Source: Lawsonibacter asaccharolyticus
GTDB lineage: Bacteria > Bacillota > Clostridia > Oscillospirales > Oscillospiraceae
Direction: 5' to 3'
NCBI GenBank assembly: GCA_003112755.1
Contig: BFBT01000001.1
Span: 1,364,001-1,428,000 of the forward strand
Length of the DNA: 64,000 bases
This document shows positions 37,160 through 45,225 of this stretch, in pieces. The notes under the pieces were generated by a model. It was given only the letters and a program-made list of their open reading frames with translations. It ran no database searches and was not told the DNA's origin. How positions within the stretch are numbered: position 1 is the first letter of the stretch; every line of letters begins with the position of its first letter. A program made the translations under genes and the position numbers.

Positions 37160-37588
37160 GTGCAAGTGCGTGAATTGATGAACCCCGCTGTGGTGACAGT
37201 GGAGCCCAGCTCCTCGGCGGCCCTGGCGGCCCGGCTGATCAGCCGGCACAATGTGGGAGCTCTTCCTGTGTGCGGCGGGGACGGACGTCTGCGGGGAATC
37301 GTGACGGACCGGGATATCGTGCTGCGGTGTGTAGCGGCGGAGGAGGACCCGGCCCAGGTGCCGGTGCGGGATATCATGACCCGCAACTGCGCCACGGTCT
37401 CCCCGGGGGATGACTGCAGAGAAGCCACCCGTGTGATGGCGGCCCAGCAGGTCCGGCGTCTGCCAGTCACAGAGGGCGGGAAGATTGTGGGGATCGTGTC
37501 CCTAGGCGACTTGGCGAAGTGTCAGGCTTTTGACATGGAGGCGGCCAAGGCTCTGAGTGAGATCTCAGAGAATATCATCCGTCCGTGA
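37160..37588 (+). CDS. CBS-domain protein
   Basis: A 142-residue protein made of two CBS repeats: VRELMNPAVVTVEPSSSAAL to GIVTDRDIVLR and VRDIMTRNCATVSPGDDCRE to GIVSLGDLA. Stand-alone CBS pairs bind adenine nucleotides and act as regulators. The start is GTG 37160 with AAAGGCGG 8 nt upstream; the longer frame overlaps the preceding terminator and is rejected. Partner unknown. Confidence 0.85.
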   Translation: MQVRELMNPAVVTVEPSSSAALAARLISRHNVGALPVCGGDGRLRGIVTDRDIVLRCVAAEEDPAQVPVRDIMTRNCATVSPGDDCREATRVMAAQQVRRLPVTEGGKIVGIVSLGDLAKCQAFDMEAAKALSEISENIIRP

Positions 37589-37597
37589 TCGGCAACG

Positions 37598-37854
37598 CAG
37601 AGAGGCACCCGCTTCAGCGGGTGCCTCTCTGTTTGTCAAAAAGCCTCGCAGAGTTCGCGCCCGCAGGCGCGAATCCAGTTCTGATCCGTTTTCCCCGGCG
37701 GCATGCGCGTCGGGGAAAACACTTCTCAGGCTGTAAGTGTGGGTTTTGTCCGCCTGCGGCGGACAAAACCCGCGCGCGGCAGACTGCAGCTTTCTCGAAA
37801 AAATGGAAAAGCCACTTTTTCGACCGCCTCAGGCACCCGCTTCAGCGGGTGCCT
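37598..37854. repeat. Cluster of hairpins between the CBS gene and aspS
   Basis: Five perfect or near-perfect hairpins in 257 bp: AGGCACCCGC/GCGGGTGCCT with TTCA loop at both ends (37602-37627 and 37831-37854), TTCGCGCC/GGCGCGAA (37654-37673), GTTTTCCCCG/CGGGGAAAAC (37688-37720), and a 14-bp-arm hairpin GGGTTTTGTCCGCC (37741-37771). The first can terminate the CBS gene. The duplicated ends make the block look like an inserted palindromic element. No gene inside. Confidence 0.75.
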
Positions 37855-37881
37855 CTATATTTCTGTCTGAACGGCGTGGGA

Positions 37882-39681
37882 TCAGGCGTTCTCTTCGGGC
37901 GCTTCTTTTCTGGTGACATTGATGGAGAGCTCGTCCAACTGTTTATCGTCCACGAAGTCCGGGCACTGGGTCATGGGCTCGCTGGCGTTCTGAACCTTGG
38001 GGAAAGCGATGACGTCCCGGATGGAGTCGGCCCCGGCCATGAGCATGACCAGCCGGTCCAGGCCGTAGGCCAAGCCGCCGTGAGGGGGAGCGCCGAACTT
38101 GAAAGCGTTGATGAGGTGGCCGAAGCGCTCCATGGCATCCTCGTCGGAGAAGCCCAGGGCCCGGAACATGGCCTCCTGGGTCTCAGGGACGGAGATGCGG
38201 ATGGAGCCGCCGCCCAGCTCAGTGCCGTTGAGCACGATGTCGTAGGCCTTGGCCCGACAGTTTTTCTTGTCGGTCTCCAGCTTGTCGAAGTCCTCGTCCA
38301 TAGGCGCGGTGAAGGGGTGGTGCATGGCCACATAGCGGCCCTCCTCCTCGCTGTACTCGAACATGGGGAACTCCGTTACCCACAGGAACTTGAAGTCCAT
38401 GGGGTCCAGGATGCCCAGCTGCTTGGCGCACTCACACCGCAGGGCGCCCAGGGCGGCAAAGACCACCTCGTCCTTGGCATCACCCACGATGAGGACCAGG
38501 TCGCCGTCCTTTGCCCCGGCCCGCTCCAGAATGGCCCGGTTCTCCTCCTCGGTGAGGAACTTCTGATAGGAGCTGGTGACCTCCCCGCCGTGCAGGCGGG
38601 TCCAGGCCAGCCCCTTGGCCTTGTAGGTCTTGACGAACTCGGCCAGCTTATCGATCTTCTTCCGGGGGAAGTGCTCGCCGCCGCCCTCCACGTTGATGAG
38701 GCGCACGGAGCCCCCCGCCGCCACAGGAGCGGAGAAGACCTGGAAGGAGCAGTCCTTCACAATGTCGCTGATATCCTTCAGTTCAAAGCCGAAGCGCATG
38801 TCCGGCTTGTCGGAGCCGAAGCGGTCCATAGCCTCCCGCCAGGGCAGGCGGAGGAAGGGGGTCTGGACGTCCACATCCAGCACCTCTTTGAACACCCGCT
38901 TCAGGAAGCCCTCCTGTATGTCCATCACGTCGTCCTCGTTGACAAAGGACATCTCCAGGTCGATCTGGGTGAACTCGGGCTGTCGGTCTGCCCGCAGGTC
39001 CTCATCCCGGAAGCAGCGGGCGATCTGCATATAGCGGTCAAAGCCGGAGAGCATCAGCAGCTGCTTATACTGCTGAGGGGACTGGGGCAGGGCGTAGAAC
39101 TTGCCGGGGTGGACCCGGGAGGGGACCAGATAGTCCCGGGCGCCCTCGGGGGTGGACTTGGTGAGCATGGGGGTCTCGATCTCGTAGAAGCCCTGCTCGT
39201 CGAAGTAGTCCCGGGCGATTTTCGTGACCTTGTGGCGGGTGGCGATCATCTTCTGCATGTCGGGGCGGCGCAGGTCCAGATAGCGGTACTTCAGGCGCAG
39301 CATATCGTTGGCCTTGGAGTGCTCCACGATCTCGAAGGGGGGGGTCTCCGCCTTGGCCAGCAGGCGCAGCTCGGTGACATATACCTCGATGGCGCCGGTG
39401 GCGATCTTGTCCGTCTTGGACTCCCGCTCCCGCACGGTGCCGGTGGCAGCAATGACGTATTCCGAGCGGAGAGAGGACGCCTTTTCAAAGACGGCCTGGT
39501 CGGTGCCGTCGTCGAAGGAGAGCTGGACGAGGCCGGTACGGTCCCGCAGGTCCACGAAGATCAGACCGCCCAGGTCACGCTGGCGCTGGACCCAGCCGCA
39601 CAGAGAGACCGTCTTGCCCGTGTCGCCCAGACGCAGGTCACCGCAGTAGTTGGTGCGGTGGAAATTTTTCAGATTGTCCAT
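37882..39681 (-). CDS. aspS: Aspartyl-tRNA synthetase
   Basis: A 599-residue class II synthetase of bacterial type: N-terminal OB anticodon domain (GWVQRQRDLGGLIFVDLRDR), motif 2 in ARCFRDEDLRADRQPEFTQI, the inserted GAD domain (about residues 280-420) and motif 3 GLAYGLDRLVMLMAG. It charges tRNA-Asp. Often paired with hisS in Firmicutes; here hisS is 1.9 kb upstream with three small genes between. GGAG precedes ATG 39681. Confidence 0.97.
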   Translation of the reverse strand: MDNLKNFHRTNYCGDLRLGDTGKTVSLCGWVQRQRDLGGLIFVDLRDRTGLVQLSFDDGTDQAVFEKASSLRSEYVIAATGTVRERESKTDKIATGAIEVYVTELRLLAKAETPPFEIVEHSKANDMLRLKYRYLDLRRPDMQKMIATRHKVTKIARDYFDEQGFYEIETPMLTKSTPEGARDYLVPSRVHPGKFYALPQSPQQYKQLLMLSGFDRYMQIARCFRDEDLRADRQPEFTQIDLEMSFVNEDDVMDIQEGFLKRVFKEVLDVDVQTPFLRLPWREAMDRFGSDKPDMRFGFELKDISDIVKDCSFQVFSAPVAAGGSVRLINVEGGGEHFPRKKIDKLAEFVKTYKAKGLAWTRLHGGEVTSSYQKFLTEEENRAILERAGAKDGDLVLIVGDAKDEVVFAALGALRCECAKQLGILDPMDFKFLWVTEFPMFEYSEEEGRYVAMHHPFTAPMDEDFDKLETDKKNCRAKAYDIVLNGTELGGGSIRISVPETQEAMFRALGFSDEDAMERFGHLINAFKFGAPPHGGLAYGLDRLVMLMAGADSIRDVIAFPKVQNASEPMTQCPDFVDDKQLDELSINVTRKEAPEENA

Positions 39682-39748
39682 AAAATCAACTCCATTTTGT
39701 ACTATTTTATCTAATTATAGTGATTAGTATTAAAAACTTGGGCTGTTG

Positions 39749-40249
39749 TCATTCCCGAAAGGTCCCATACTCCTTCAAATATTCCGCCAGCGCCTGATAG
39801 GTCGATCCATCAGCGGCGGTAAACAGAAGGGAGTGGGGGGAGCTGGGGAGGGAGAGACGGAGCTGCCCTGTGTCCACAGCGGTGAAAAAGACCCCCTCGT
39901 TCCCCTCCAGTCCCAGGACGCCCTGAAGGCTGCTGGAGAAGCCGCTGAAAGAACCGGCATCCAGCCCCAACAGGTTTTTCAGACTGGCCCGCCAGCGGCT
40001 TTTCTCCAGGAGGGGAAGGAGGGCATCAAAGGCGGGGGTGCCGGGGGAAAGGTCCTGAAGCTCCCAGATATCCTGTCCTGCTTGGCCGTCATCCACCCAG
40101 GACTCTAACAGAAGCAGGGCGGCGGAGCAGACGGCGTTCTCTGAGGTCCCAGTGATCGCCAAAAAGCTCCGGGGCCGGGTGTACCACAGGTATAGAGCGG
40201 CCAGAAGGGCTAAAATCAAGACCAGGGAGAGCAGGGCTCTTTTTTTCAT
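39749..40249 (-). CDS. Small membrane-anchored exported protein, unknown (1 of 3)
   Basis: A 166-residue protein: MKKRALLSLVLILALLAALY is a membrane anchor or signal, the rest (about 145 residues) is predicted outside the cell, with two cysteine-poor alpha/beta-like stretches. The ATG at 40249 has AAGGAGGT 8 nt upstream; an upstream GTG overlaps that site. No family recognised. It shares size and layout with the two genes upstream. Confidence 0.65.
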   Translation of the reverse strand: MKKRALLSLVLILALLAALYLWYTRPRSFLAITGTSENAVCSAALLLLESWVDDGQAGQDIWELQDLSPGTPAFDALLPLLEKSRWRASLKNLLGLDAGSFSGFSSSLQGVLGLEGNEGVFFTAVDTGQLRLSLPSSPHSLLFTAADGSTYQALAEYLKEYGTFRE

Positions 40250-40300
40250 GGGGCGCACCTCCTTGTTTTTTACCGGCAGGGCGGGTCAAAGGACCTGCGC

Positions 40301-40780
40301 CTAAGAGGAAGGGTAGTAAATGTTTTCCTCCGGCTCGTCCATAAAAATGAGCTCCAGCTTCTCCCCCAGGCGGCCGGGGGGAAGGGGGAGAAAGCGGCGC
40401 CAATGAGAGGAGTTCGAGGCCAGCCAGAGAAAGGTGCCGTCCCAGTAGGCCATGCACTCGGGGGTACAGCCGGATGCGGTATAGAAGGCGGTCCCGCCGT
40501 CGGGGGCCCCCAGCAGGGCGGGGAGGCGGAGATACCTCTGCCCCCGGAGGGCGGCCAGCAGCTCACGGTAAGTCCGCCCCTCATCAAAGGTGACAGGAGC
40601 GTCAATGAGGCCGGGATAGGTGCCCTCGCGCAGCACCTTAAAAGAACCCCCGGGTTTTGCGGGCGGACCTATGCCGTTGCACTGGAAGGCATGGTCGAAG
40701 GTGGGGGCCGCCCAATAGTGCAGCACCCCGACGGCCAGGAGCACCAAAACGACCAGACGAAAGCTCAATTTTTTCTTCAC
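40301..40780 (-). CDS. Small membrane-anchored exported protein, unknown (2 of 3)
   Basis: A 159-residue protein with N-terminal anchor MKKKLSFRLVVLVLLAVGVL and an external part containing CNG and GCTPEC cysteines. The start is GTG 40780, whose ribosome site GGGAGGGA lies inside the transposase remnant; the remnant's stop overlaps this start by two bases. Unknown function. Confidence 0.65.
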   Translation of the reverse strand: MKKKLSFRLVVLVLLAVGVLHYWAAPTFDHAFQCNGIGPPAKPGGSFKVLREGTYPGLIDAPVTFDEGRTYRELLAALRGQRYLRLPALLGAPDGGTAFYTASGCTPECMAYWDGTFLWLASNSSHWRRFLPLPPGRLGEKLELIFMDEPEENIYYPSS

Positions 40781-40893
40781 AAGGATCCCTCCCGCTCCAG
40801 CCGCCGGGCGGGATTGCCCAGGATGTACCCGGCGGTCTCGTCAAGGTCCTGTTGGTTGCGGATGACATGGTCATAGTAGCCGCGCGGTCAAAG
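40777..40893 (-). pseudogene. C-terminal remnant of a REP-associated-type tyrosine transposase (Y1/IS200-like)
   Basis: In the minus frame ending at TGA 40777-40779 the sequence reads GYYDHVIRNQQDLDETAGYI, then LGNPARRLEREGSL. This matches the C-terminal end of RAYT-type Y1 transposases (pattern Y/F-xDHVIRNxxDL...YIxxNPxRW). A two-base excess before GGC breaks the expected FDRG, so the frame is disrupted, and the rest of the gene is missing. It lies between exported genes 2 and 3. Confidence 0.6.
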
Positions 40894-40971
40894 GGAAAGC
40901 CGCTTTGCGTGTTGTCAAATTTTTAGAGGCTTATTATTCTGGGAAGGACAGGCGGACCAGATGTGCCGTCC

Positions 40972-41463
40972 CTACGAGGTGACGATTGCAGTTCCGTCGT
41001 ATTCCAGGGCCAGCCGTTGGATGGCTGCCTCAAATCCGGCGGGATCGGTGGGCCGATAACCCAGGTAGTGGCCGCCCAGCCAGTTCACCCACAGGGTTGT
41101 ACCATCCCACAGCAGGGTGGTCTGGCAGTCGCCAGTGGAAGAACAGCCCTCCTGGAAGTAATCGATTTTCACCTTGACCGGCTCCCGGGGCTGGTGGAGG
41201 AAAGGCAGGAGGGTGAGGGGATCGGCCAGGAACCGGACGCCTTCCATCTCACTATGGAGATCATAAAAGGCATCCAAGACTTCTTGGTCAATGCCAAAGC
41301 TGAGAGAAGCGGTGAATTCTGTCTCGGCGCAGATTTCCGGTCTTTCTCCTGAGACATTTACCATCCGCTGAGGAATGATCCAGGCAAAGGGCCGGGGAAA
41401 TACCGTCCACACCAAAAGACAAACGATTAAAAGCAGTAAAAAGCGTTTGGCATTTTTCTTCAT
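40972..41463 (-). CDS. Small membrane-anchored exported protein, unknown (3 of 3)
   Basis: A 163-residue protein with anchor MKKNAKRFLLLLIVCLLVWT and an external domain with a CSSTGDC cysteine pair and TTLLWDGTTLWVNWLGGHYL. The phrase WDGTTLWVNW recalls YWDGTFLWLAS in the neighbour at 40301, so the two may be distant paralogues. AAAGAGGAAAG precedes ATG 41463. Function unknown. Confidence 0.65.
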   Translation of the reverse strand: MKKNAKRFLLLLIVCLLVWTVFPRPFAWIIPQRMVNVSGERPEICAETEFTASLSFGIDQEVLDAFYDLHSEMEGVRFLADPLTLLPFLHQPREPVKVKIDYFQEGCSSTGDCQTTLLWDGTTLWVNWLGGHYLGYRPTDPAGFEAAIQRLALEYDGTAIVTS

Positions 41464-41581
41464 GAGCTTTCCTCTTTCTATATCAGAGACAGCTGGCCCG
41501 GGAATTCCATCTATACGGCGTGGGACGGCCCGGTGGGGATATCGGCTCCTGCACAGCCAAAGCGTGGATGGGAAATCGGAC

Positions 41582-42940
41582 TTACACCCTGTCCAGGATC
41601 GGCGTCCCCTGGTTCAGCCTGTCCAGCCCGGCCAGGATGTGGGCGGCAGCTTGGCCGGGAGCAAGCTTCACCTGCTCCCCGGTGGCCAGGTCCTTGACGG
41701 CGGCGAGGCCCTCCCGGATCTCGTCCTCTCCCAGGATGACGGCGTAGGGGATGCGGAGCTTGTCCGCATAGGAGAGCTTCTGCTTGAACTTCTTCCGCTC
41801 CGCCTGGATCTGGGTGCGGATGCCTGCCTGGCGCAGCTGGGTGGCCAGGGAGATGGCAGGGGCCAGGTCCTCGGTCATGGGGAGGATAAGGGCGTCGGCG
41901 GGGGCGGTGTTCAGGGCGTCGTTGAGATAGCCCTGGTCCTCCAGAACGAAGAACAGGCGGGTCAAACCGATGGAAATGCCCACTCCAGGGAGTTGTTTAT
42001 TCGTGTAATATTCCGCTAAGTTGTCATAACGGCCGCCGGAACAGATGGAGCCGATCTCCGGATGGTCCAGCATGGTGGTCTCATAGACGGTGCCGGTGTA
42101 GTAGTCCAGTCCCCGGGCGATGGTCAGGTCCACGGCGAAGTGAGTCTCAGGCACGCCGAAGGCAGCCAGATATTTTGTCACCGCGTTCAGCTCATCCAGG
42201 CCCAGGTCAAAGACCTCGTTCCGGCCCCGGTAGCCCTCCAGGGCGGTCAGGACCTCCTCGTTGGTGCCGGTGATGGAGGTAAAGCTGAGGATCTCCCGGG
42301 CCTGCTCCGGAGAGAGGCCGGACTGCACCAGCAGCTCGGCCACCTTGTCCGGGCCGATCTTGTCCAGCTTGTCCACCGTGCGCATGATCTCGCCGGACTG
42401 CTGGGAAAGACCCAGCATGGCGTAAAAGCCGTTGAGGATCTTCCGGTTGTTCACCCGGATCTGGAAGCGCTTCAGCCCCAGGGCGGTGAAGGCCCGATAG
42501 ATGATGGAGGGGATCTCCGCCTCGTTGCTGATGTCCAGGGCGCCGTCTCCGATGACGTCGATGTCCGCCTGATAGAACTCCCGGAAGCGGCCCCGCTGGG
42601 CCCGCTCTCCCCGGTAGACCTTGCCGATCTGGAAGCGACGGAAGGGGAAGGTGAGCTGGCCGTAGTTCAGCGCCACATACTTGGCCAGGGGGACGGTGAG
42701 GTCAAAGCGGAGGGACAGGTCGGTGTCTCCCTTGAGAAAGCGGTAGATCTGCTTCTCCGTCTCGCCGCCGCCCTTGGCCAGCAGGACCTCGCTGGCCTCG
42801 ATGAGGGGGGTGTCCAGGGGGGTGAAGCCGTAGAGGGAGTAGGTCTCCCGCAGGATGGAGACCATCCGGTCGAACTGGACCTGCCGGGCGGGGAGCAGCT
42901 CCATAAAGCCGGACAGGGTGCGGGGTTGTACGTTTGCCAT
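41582..42940 (-). CDS. hisS: Histidyl-tRNA synthetase
   Basis: A 452-residue class II synthetase with motif 1 region at the start (PRTLSGFMELLPARQVQFDR), motif 2 FQIGKVYRGERAQRGRFREF, the histidine-specific RGLDYYTGTVYE, motif 3 PGVGISIGLTRLF and a C-terminal anticodon domain. The start at ATG 42940 has AAGGAGA upstream. It is the first gene of the hisS-(...)-aspS series; an Asp-type T-box lies further upstream beyond an inserted regulator cassette. Confidence 0.96.
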   Translation of the reverse strand: MANVQPRTLSGFMELLPARQVQFDRMVSILRETYSLYGFTPLDTPLIEASEVLLAKGGGETEKQIYRFLKGDTDLSLRFDLTVPLAKYVALNYGQLTFPFRRFQIGKVYRGERAQRGRFREFYQADIDVIGDGALDISNEAEIPSIIYRAFTALGLKRFQIRVNNRKILNGFYAMLGLSQQSGEIMRTVDKLDKIGPDKVAELLVQSGLSPEQAREILSFTSITGTNEEVLTALEGYRGRNEVFDLGLDELNAVTKYLAAFGVPETHFAVDLTIARGLDYYTGTVYETTMLDHPEIGSICSGGRYDNLAEYYTNKQLPGVGISIGLTRLFFVLEDQGYLNDALNTAPADALILPMTEDLAPAISLATQLRQAGIRTQIQAERKKFKQKLSYADKLRIPYAVILGEDEIREGLAAVKDLATGEQVKLAPGQAAAHILAGLDRLNQGTPILDRV

Positions 42941-42997
42941 ATCGATTCTCCTTTTTGGAATGGTTGGGGGAGTCAAACAACAGATCAGGGTGCAGGG

Positions 42998-43219
42998 TCA
43001 GCGGTTGATGTCGGGGTTGTCGGTGCGGCCGGCCAAGTAGTCCATGGAGACGTTGAAGTAGTCCGCCAAGGCGATGAGGCCCCGCATATCGGGACAGGCC
43101 CGGCCCTTTTCATAGGAGTAGACCGCATATTTTTTCAGCCCGATGACGCTGCCGACCTCTTCCTGAGAGAGTCCTTTTTCTTTGCGGAGGGCTCGGATCC
43201 GCTCTGCGAAATTGGCCAT
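42998..43219 (-). CDS. XRE-family transcriptional regulator
   Basis: A 73-residue Cro/C1-type helix-turn-helix protein: MANFAERIRALRKEKGLSQE, then EVGSVIGLKKYAVYSYEKGR and YFNVSMDYLAGRTD. The start at ATG 43219 is set by GGGAGGA. It is divergent from the 94-residue gene at 43307, with a palindromic operator between. It separates hisS from its probable T-box leader. Confidence 0.88.
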   Translation of the reverse strand: MANFAERIRALRKEKGLSQEEVGSVIGLKKYAVYSYEKGRACPDMRGLIALADYFNVSMDYLAGRTDNPDINR

Positions 43220-43265
43220 AGTTCCTCCCAATTTTTGCTTGACAGTAGCAAATGAAACCACCATA

Positions 43266-43294
43266 CTAAAAGTAGTTTAAAATGCTACTTTTAG
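43266..43294. promoter_or_regulatory. Candidate operator of the XRE / 94-residue gene pair
   Basis: Perfect inverted arms CTAAAAGTAG (43266-43275) and CTACTTTTAG (43285-43294) with a 9-bp spacer, plus a related half site GACAGTAG near 43242. It overlaps the start region of the plus-strand gene; autoregulation is inferred. Confidence 0.65.
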
Positions 43295-43306
43295 GGGGTT
43301 GACATA

Positions 43307-43591
43307 ATGGAGCAGATATATGAAAAACTGTATGAAGCCTTTGTCCCGCCCTGGGCCACGCCGGAGGAGACCGCAGCCGGTGAGGCCGGTGAGCCCTATT
43401 TTGACCGGCTCTGCCAGCGTTTCCCGCCCCAGGAGGCGGAGGACATCTGGGACGCGGCGCTGTCAGCGGGGGCCGCTGGCAGGGAGGAATGCTTCCTCCG
43501 GGGCTTCCGCCTGGGGGCCCTGCTGATGCTGGACCTCCTCTCCGGCGGGGAAGGGGAGCGGGGGACAAAAACGCGCTCCCGTCCCCTGTGA
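43307..43591 (+). CDS. Small protein divergent from an XRE regulator, unknown
   Basis: A 94-residue protein (MEQIYEKLYEAFVPPWATPE...; later EECFLRGFRLGALLMLDLLS) with one amphipathic or hydrophobic helix near the C-terminus. It resembles the small proteins that often accompany XRE regulators in clostridia, but I cannot name a family with confidence. Its stop codon falls in the loop of the T-box terminator, so the 3' end overlaps the leader on the other strand. GGGGG precedes the ATG. Confidence 0.6.
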   Translation: MEQIYEKLYEAFVPPWATPEETAAGEAGEPYFDRLCQRFPPQEAEDIWDAALSAGAAGREECFLRGFRLGALLMLDLLSGGEGERGTKTRSRPL

Positions 43592-43830
43592 TTGGGACGA
43601 GAGCGTTTCAAACACTTCGTGGTGCCACCCAAATTCAGGCGTGCGGACACGCCCCTTTGACCCTGTGTTGCGGCAGGGGGACCGCGCCCGTCTCCGGGCC
43701 CGCTGGTGGCGCTGTCTTCTCCGGGGCCGTCTCCGTAAGGTCCTTTCAGCCGAGGGGCCTCTCTCTGTCCGGCGGTGTCCCGGATACTCATGCGCCGTCT
43801 TGGCGGTGGACGCTGTCCGCAGCCCGCGCG
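43566..43830 (-). promoter_or_regulatory. T-box leader, predicted Asp specificity
   Basis: On the minus strand: Stem I has lower helix GGCGC/GCGCC, a specifier loop with ATGAGTA on the 5' side and GAAGACA on the 3' side, and upper helix TCCGG/CCGGA; the specifier reads GAC (Asp; plus 43714-43716). AGAGAG follows near 43760-43766. The antiterminator core GGGTGGCACCACG is at 43618-43630. The terminator pairs 43594-43605 with 43574-43585 and ends in TTTTTG (43566-43570). Uncharged tRNA-Asp should promote readthrough toward hisS/aspS. Confidence 0.8.
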
Positions 43831-43864
43831 GGGGCGGGCCGGGGGAATGGGGAGAACGTCTCCC

Positions 43865-44281
43865 TCAGATGGCGAAGGGGATGCGGTTGGGGTTCATCAC
43901 CTCGCGCCAGTCCAAGTCTCCCCGGGCCAGACCATGGATCAGCAGCTCAGCGGTGGCCACGTTGGTGGCCATGGGGACGGAGTGCTGGTCACACAGCTTG
44001 GAGATGGACAGCACGCTGTCGTCCAGCTCTCCGGAGCGGGGGTCGTTGAAGAACAGCACCATGTCGATCTCGTTGTAGATGATGCGCTGACCGATCTGCT
44101 CGATGCCGCCGTGGGCGTGGGACAGGAACAGATTGACAGGAAGACCGGTGGCCTCCGCGACCATGCGGCCGGTGGTGTTGGTGGCGCATACGGTGTGCTT
44201 GGACAGGACGCCGCAGTAAGCAGTGCAGAATTGGACCATCAGTTCCTTCTTATGGTCGTGGCTCATCAGTGCGATGTTCAT
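43865..44281 (-). CDS. mgsA: Methylglyoxal synthase
   Basis: The 138-residue enzyme converts dihydroxyacetone phosphate to methylglyoxal. It begins MNIALMSHDHKKELMVQFCT and has TNTTGRM for phosphate binding, LSHAHGGIEQIG and the catalytic Asp in FFNDPRSG. The start at ATG 44281 has AGGAGG upstream. It lies after minD on the same strand, a pairing common in Clostridia. Confidence 0.93.
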   Translation of the reverse strand: MNIALMSHDHKKELMVQFCTAYCGVLSKHTVCATNTTGRMVAEATGLPVNLFLSHAHGGIEQIGQRIIYNEIDMVLFFNDPRSGELDDSVLSISKLCDQHSVPMATNVATAELLIHGLARGDLDWREVMNPNRIPFAI

Positions 44282-44321
44282 GGTGTGGCAAACCTCCTTT
44301 ATACAGATGCCGGAAGGGAGT

Positions 44322-45056
44322 TCAGCGGATCCGCATGATAGGGACCCGGCGCCCCTCCAGACGCTTGGCAATGTTCAGGCAGGCGTTGGCCGCCCCCTGC
44401 CGTCCGCCCAGGATCAGGGGCCGCCCCAGGTTGGCGGACAGCATCACCTGGGGGTCCTCCGGCACTACGCCCAGCAGTGGCAGGCCGGCGGTGTCCATGG
44501 CGTCGTCAATGGTGGTGCGCAGCTGACGCAGCAGCTTGGGCTGGATGCGGTTCATCACCAGATGAATCTGCCGCAGAAAGTCCAGCTCACCCACGGTGCG
44601 CTGGGCGTCCCGAAGGGAAGAAGCGTCGTTGGTGGAGACGACGATGGCCCGGTCGGCCCCGCAGCAGGCCATCCGGAAGCCGGCGCCCAGGCCCGCGGGG
44701 GAGTCGATGAGGACATAGTCATACAGGGATCGGGCGGTATCCAGCATGCGGCGGACAGCCTCCTCCGTCAGGGCAGGGGAGAGGGTCATGGGCGCGGTGA
44801 GCAGGGCCAGACCCGGCAGATCGGGGTGGTTCACCGCCGCGCGGACCAGAGGGCAGCGTCCCTCCGCCACATCGGAGAAGTCCATCAGGGCCCGGTCGCT
44901 GAGGCCCAGGGAGATGTCCAGGTTGCGCAGGCCGATGTCCATGTCGATGCACAGCACGCTGTGCCCCAGGCGGGCCAGACTGCCGGCCACACCCCCGGTA
45001 ATGGAGGTTTTTCCGGTGCCGCCCTTCCCGGAGGTGACGACGATTGCGGTTCCCAT
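44322..45056 (-). CDS. minD: Septum-site determining protein MinD (ParA-like ATPase)
   Basis: A 244-residue ATPase with deviant Walker A SGKGGTGKTS, LCIDMDIGLRNLD, and DSPAGLG as Walker B. The sequence fits MinD, which positions the division site; minC and minE are not nearby. The C-terminus ends RVPIMRIR, shorter than the amphipathic membrane helix of classic MinD, so a MinD-like ParA role is also possible. The 169-bp gap upstream to rsmG holds no gene. Confidence 0.8.
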   Translation of the reverse strand: MGTAIVVTSGKGGTGKTSITGGVAGSLARLGHSVLCIDMDIGLRNLDISLGLSDRALMDFSDVAEGRCPLVRAAVNHPDLPGLALLTAPMTLSPALTEEAVRRMLDTARSLYDYVLIDSPAGLGAGFRMACCGADRAIVVSTNDASSLRDAQRTVGELDFLRQIHLVMNRIQPKLLRQLRTTIDDAMDTAGLPLLGVVPEDPQVMLSANLGRPLILGGRQGAANACLNIAKRLEGRRVPIMRIR

Positions 45057-45225
45057 GTGTGCGCAGACCTCCCATCACACCATTTTAAGTGTATCACAAA
45101 TCCCACCCACGTCAATGGGTTTATGAGAAATTTTGAAAAATGGAGCCGAAAATCCAGGTAAAGCCCTACCCTCTGTACACTGAGGGTATCGATCCTGGGG
45201 GGCTGGCGGAGACATCGCTCCGGTC

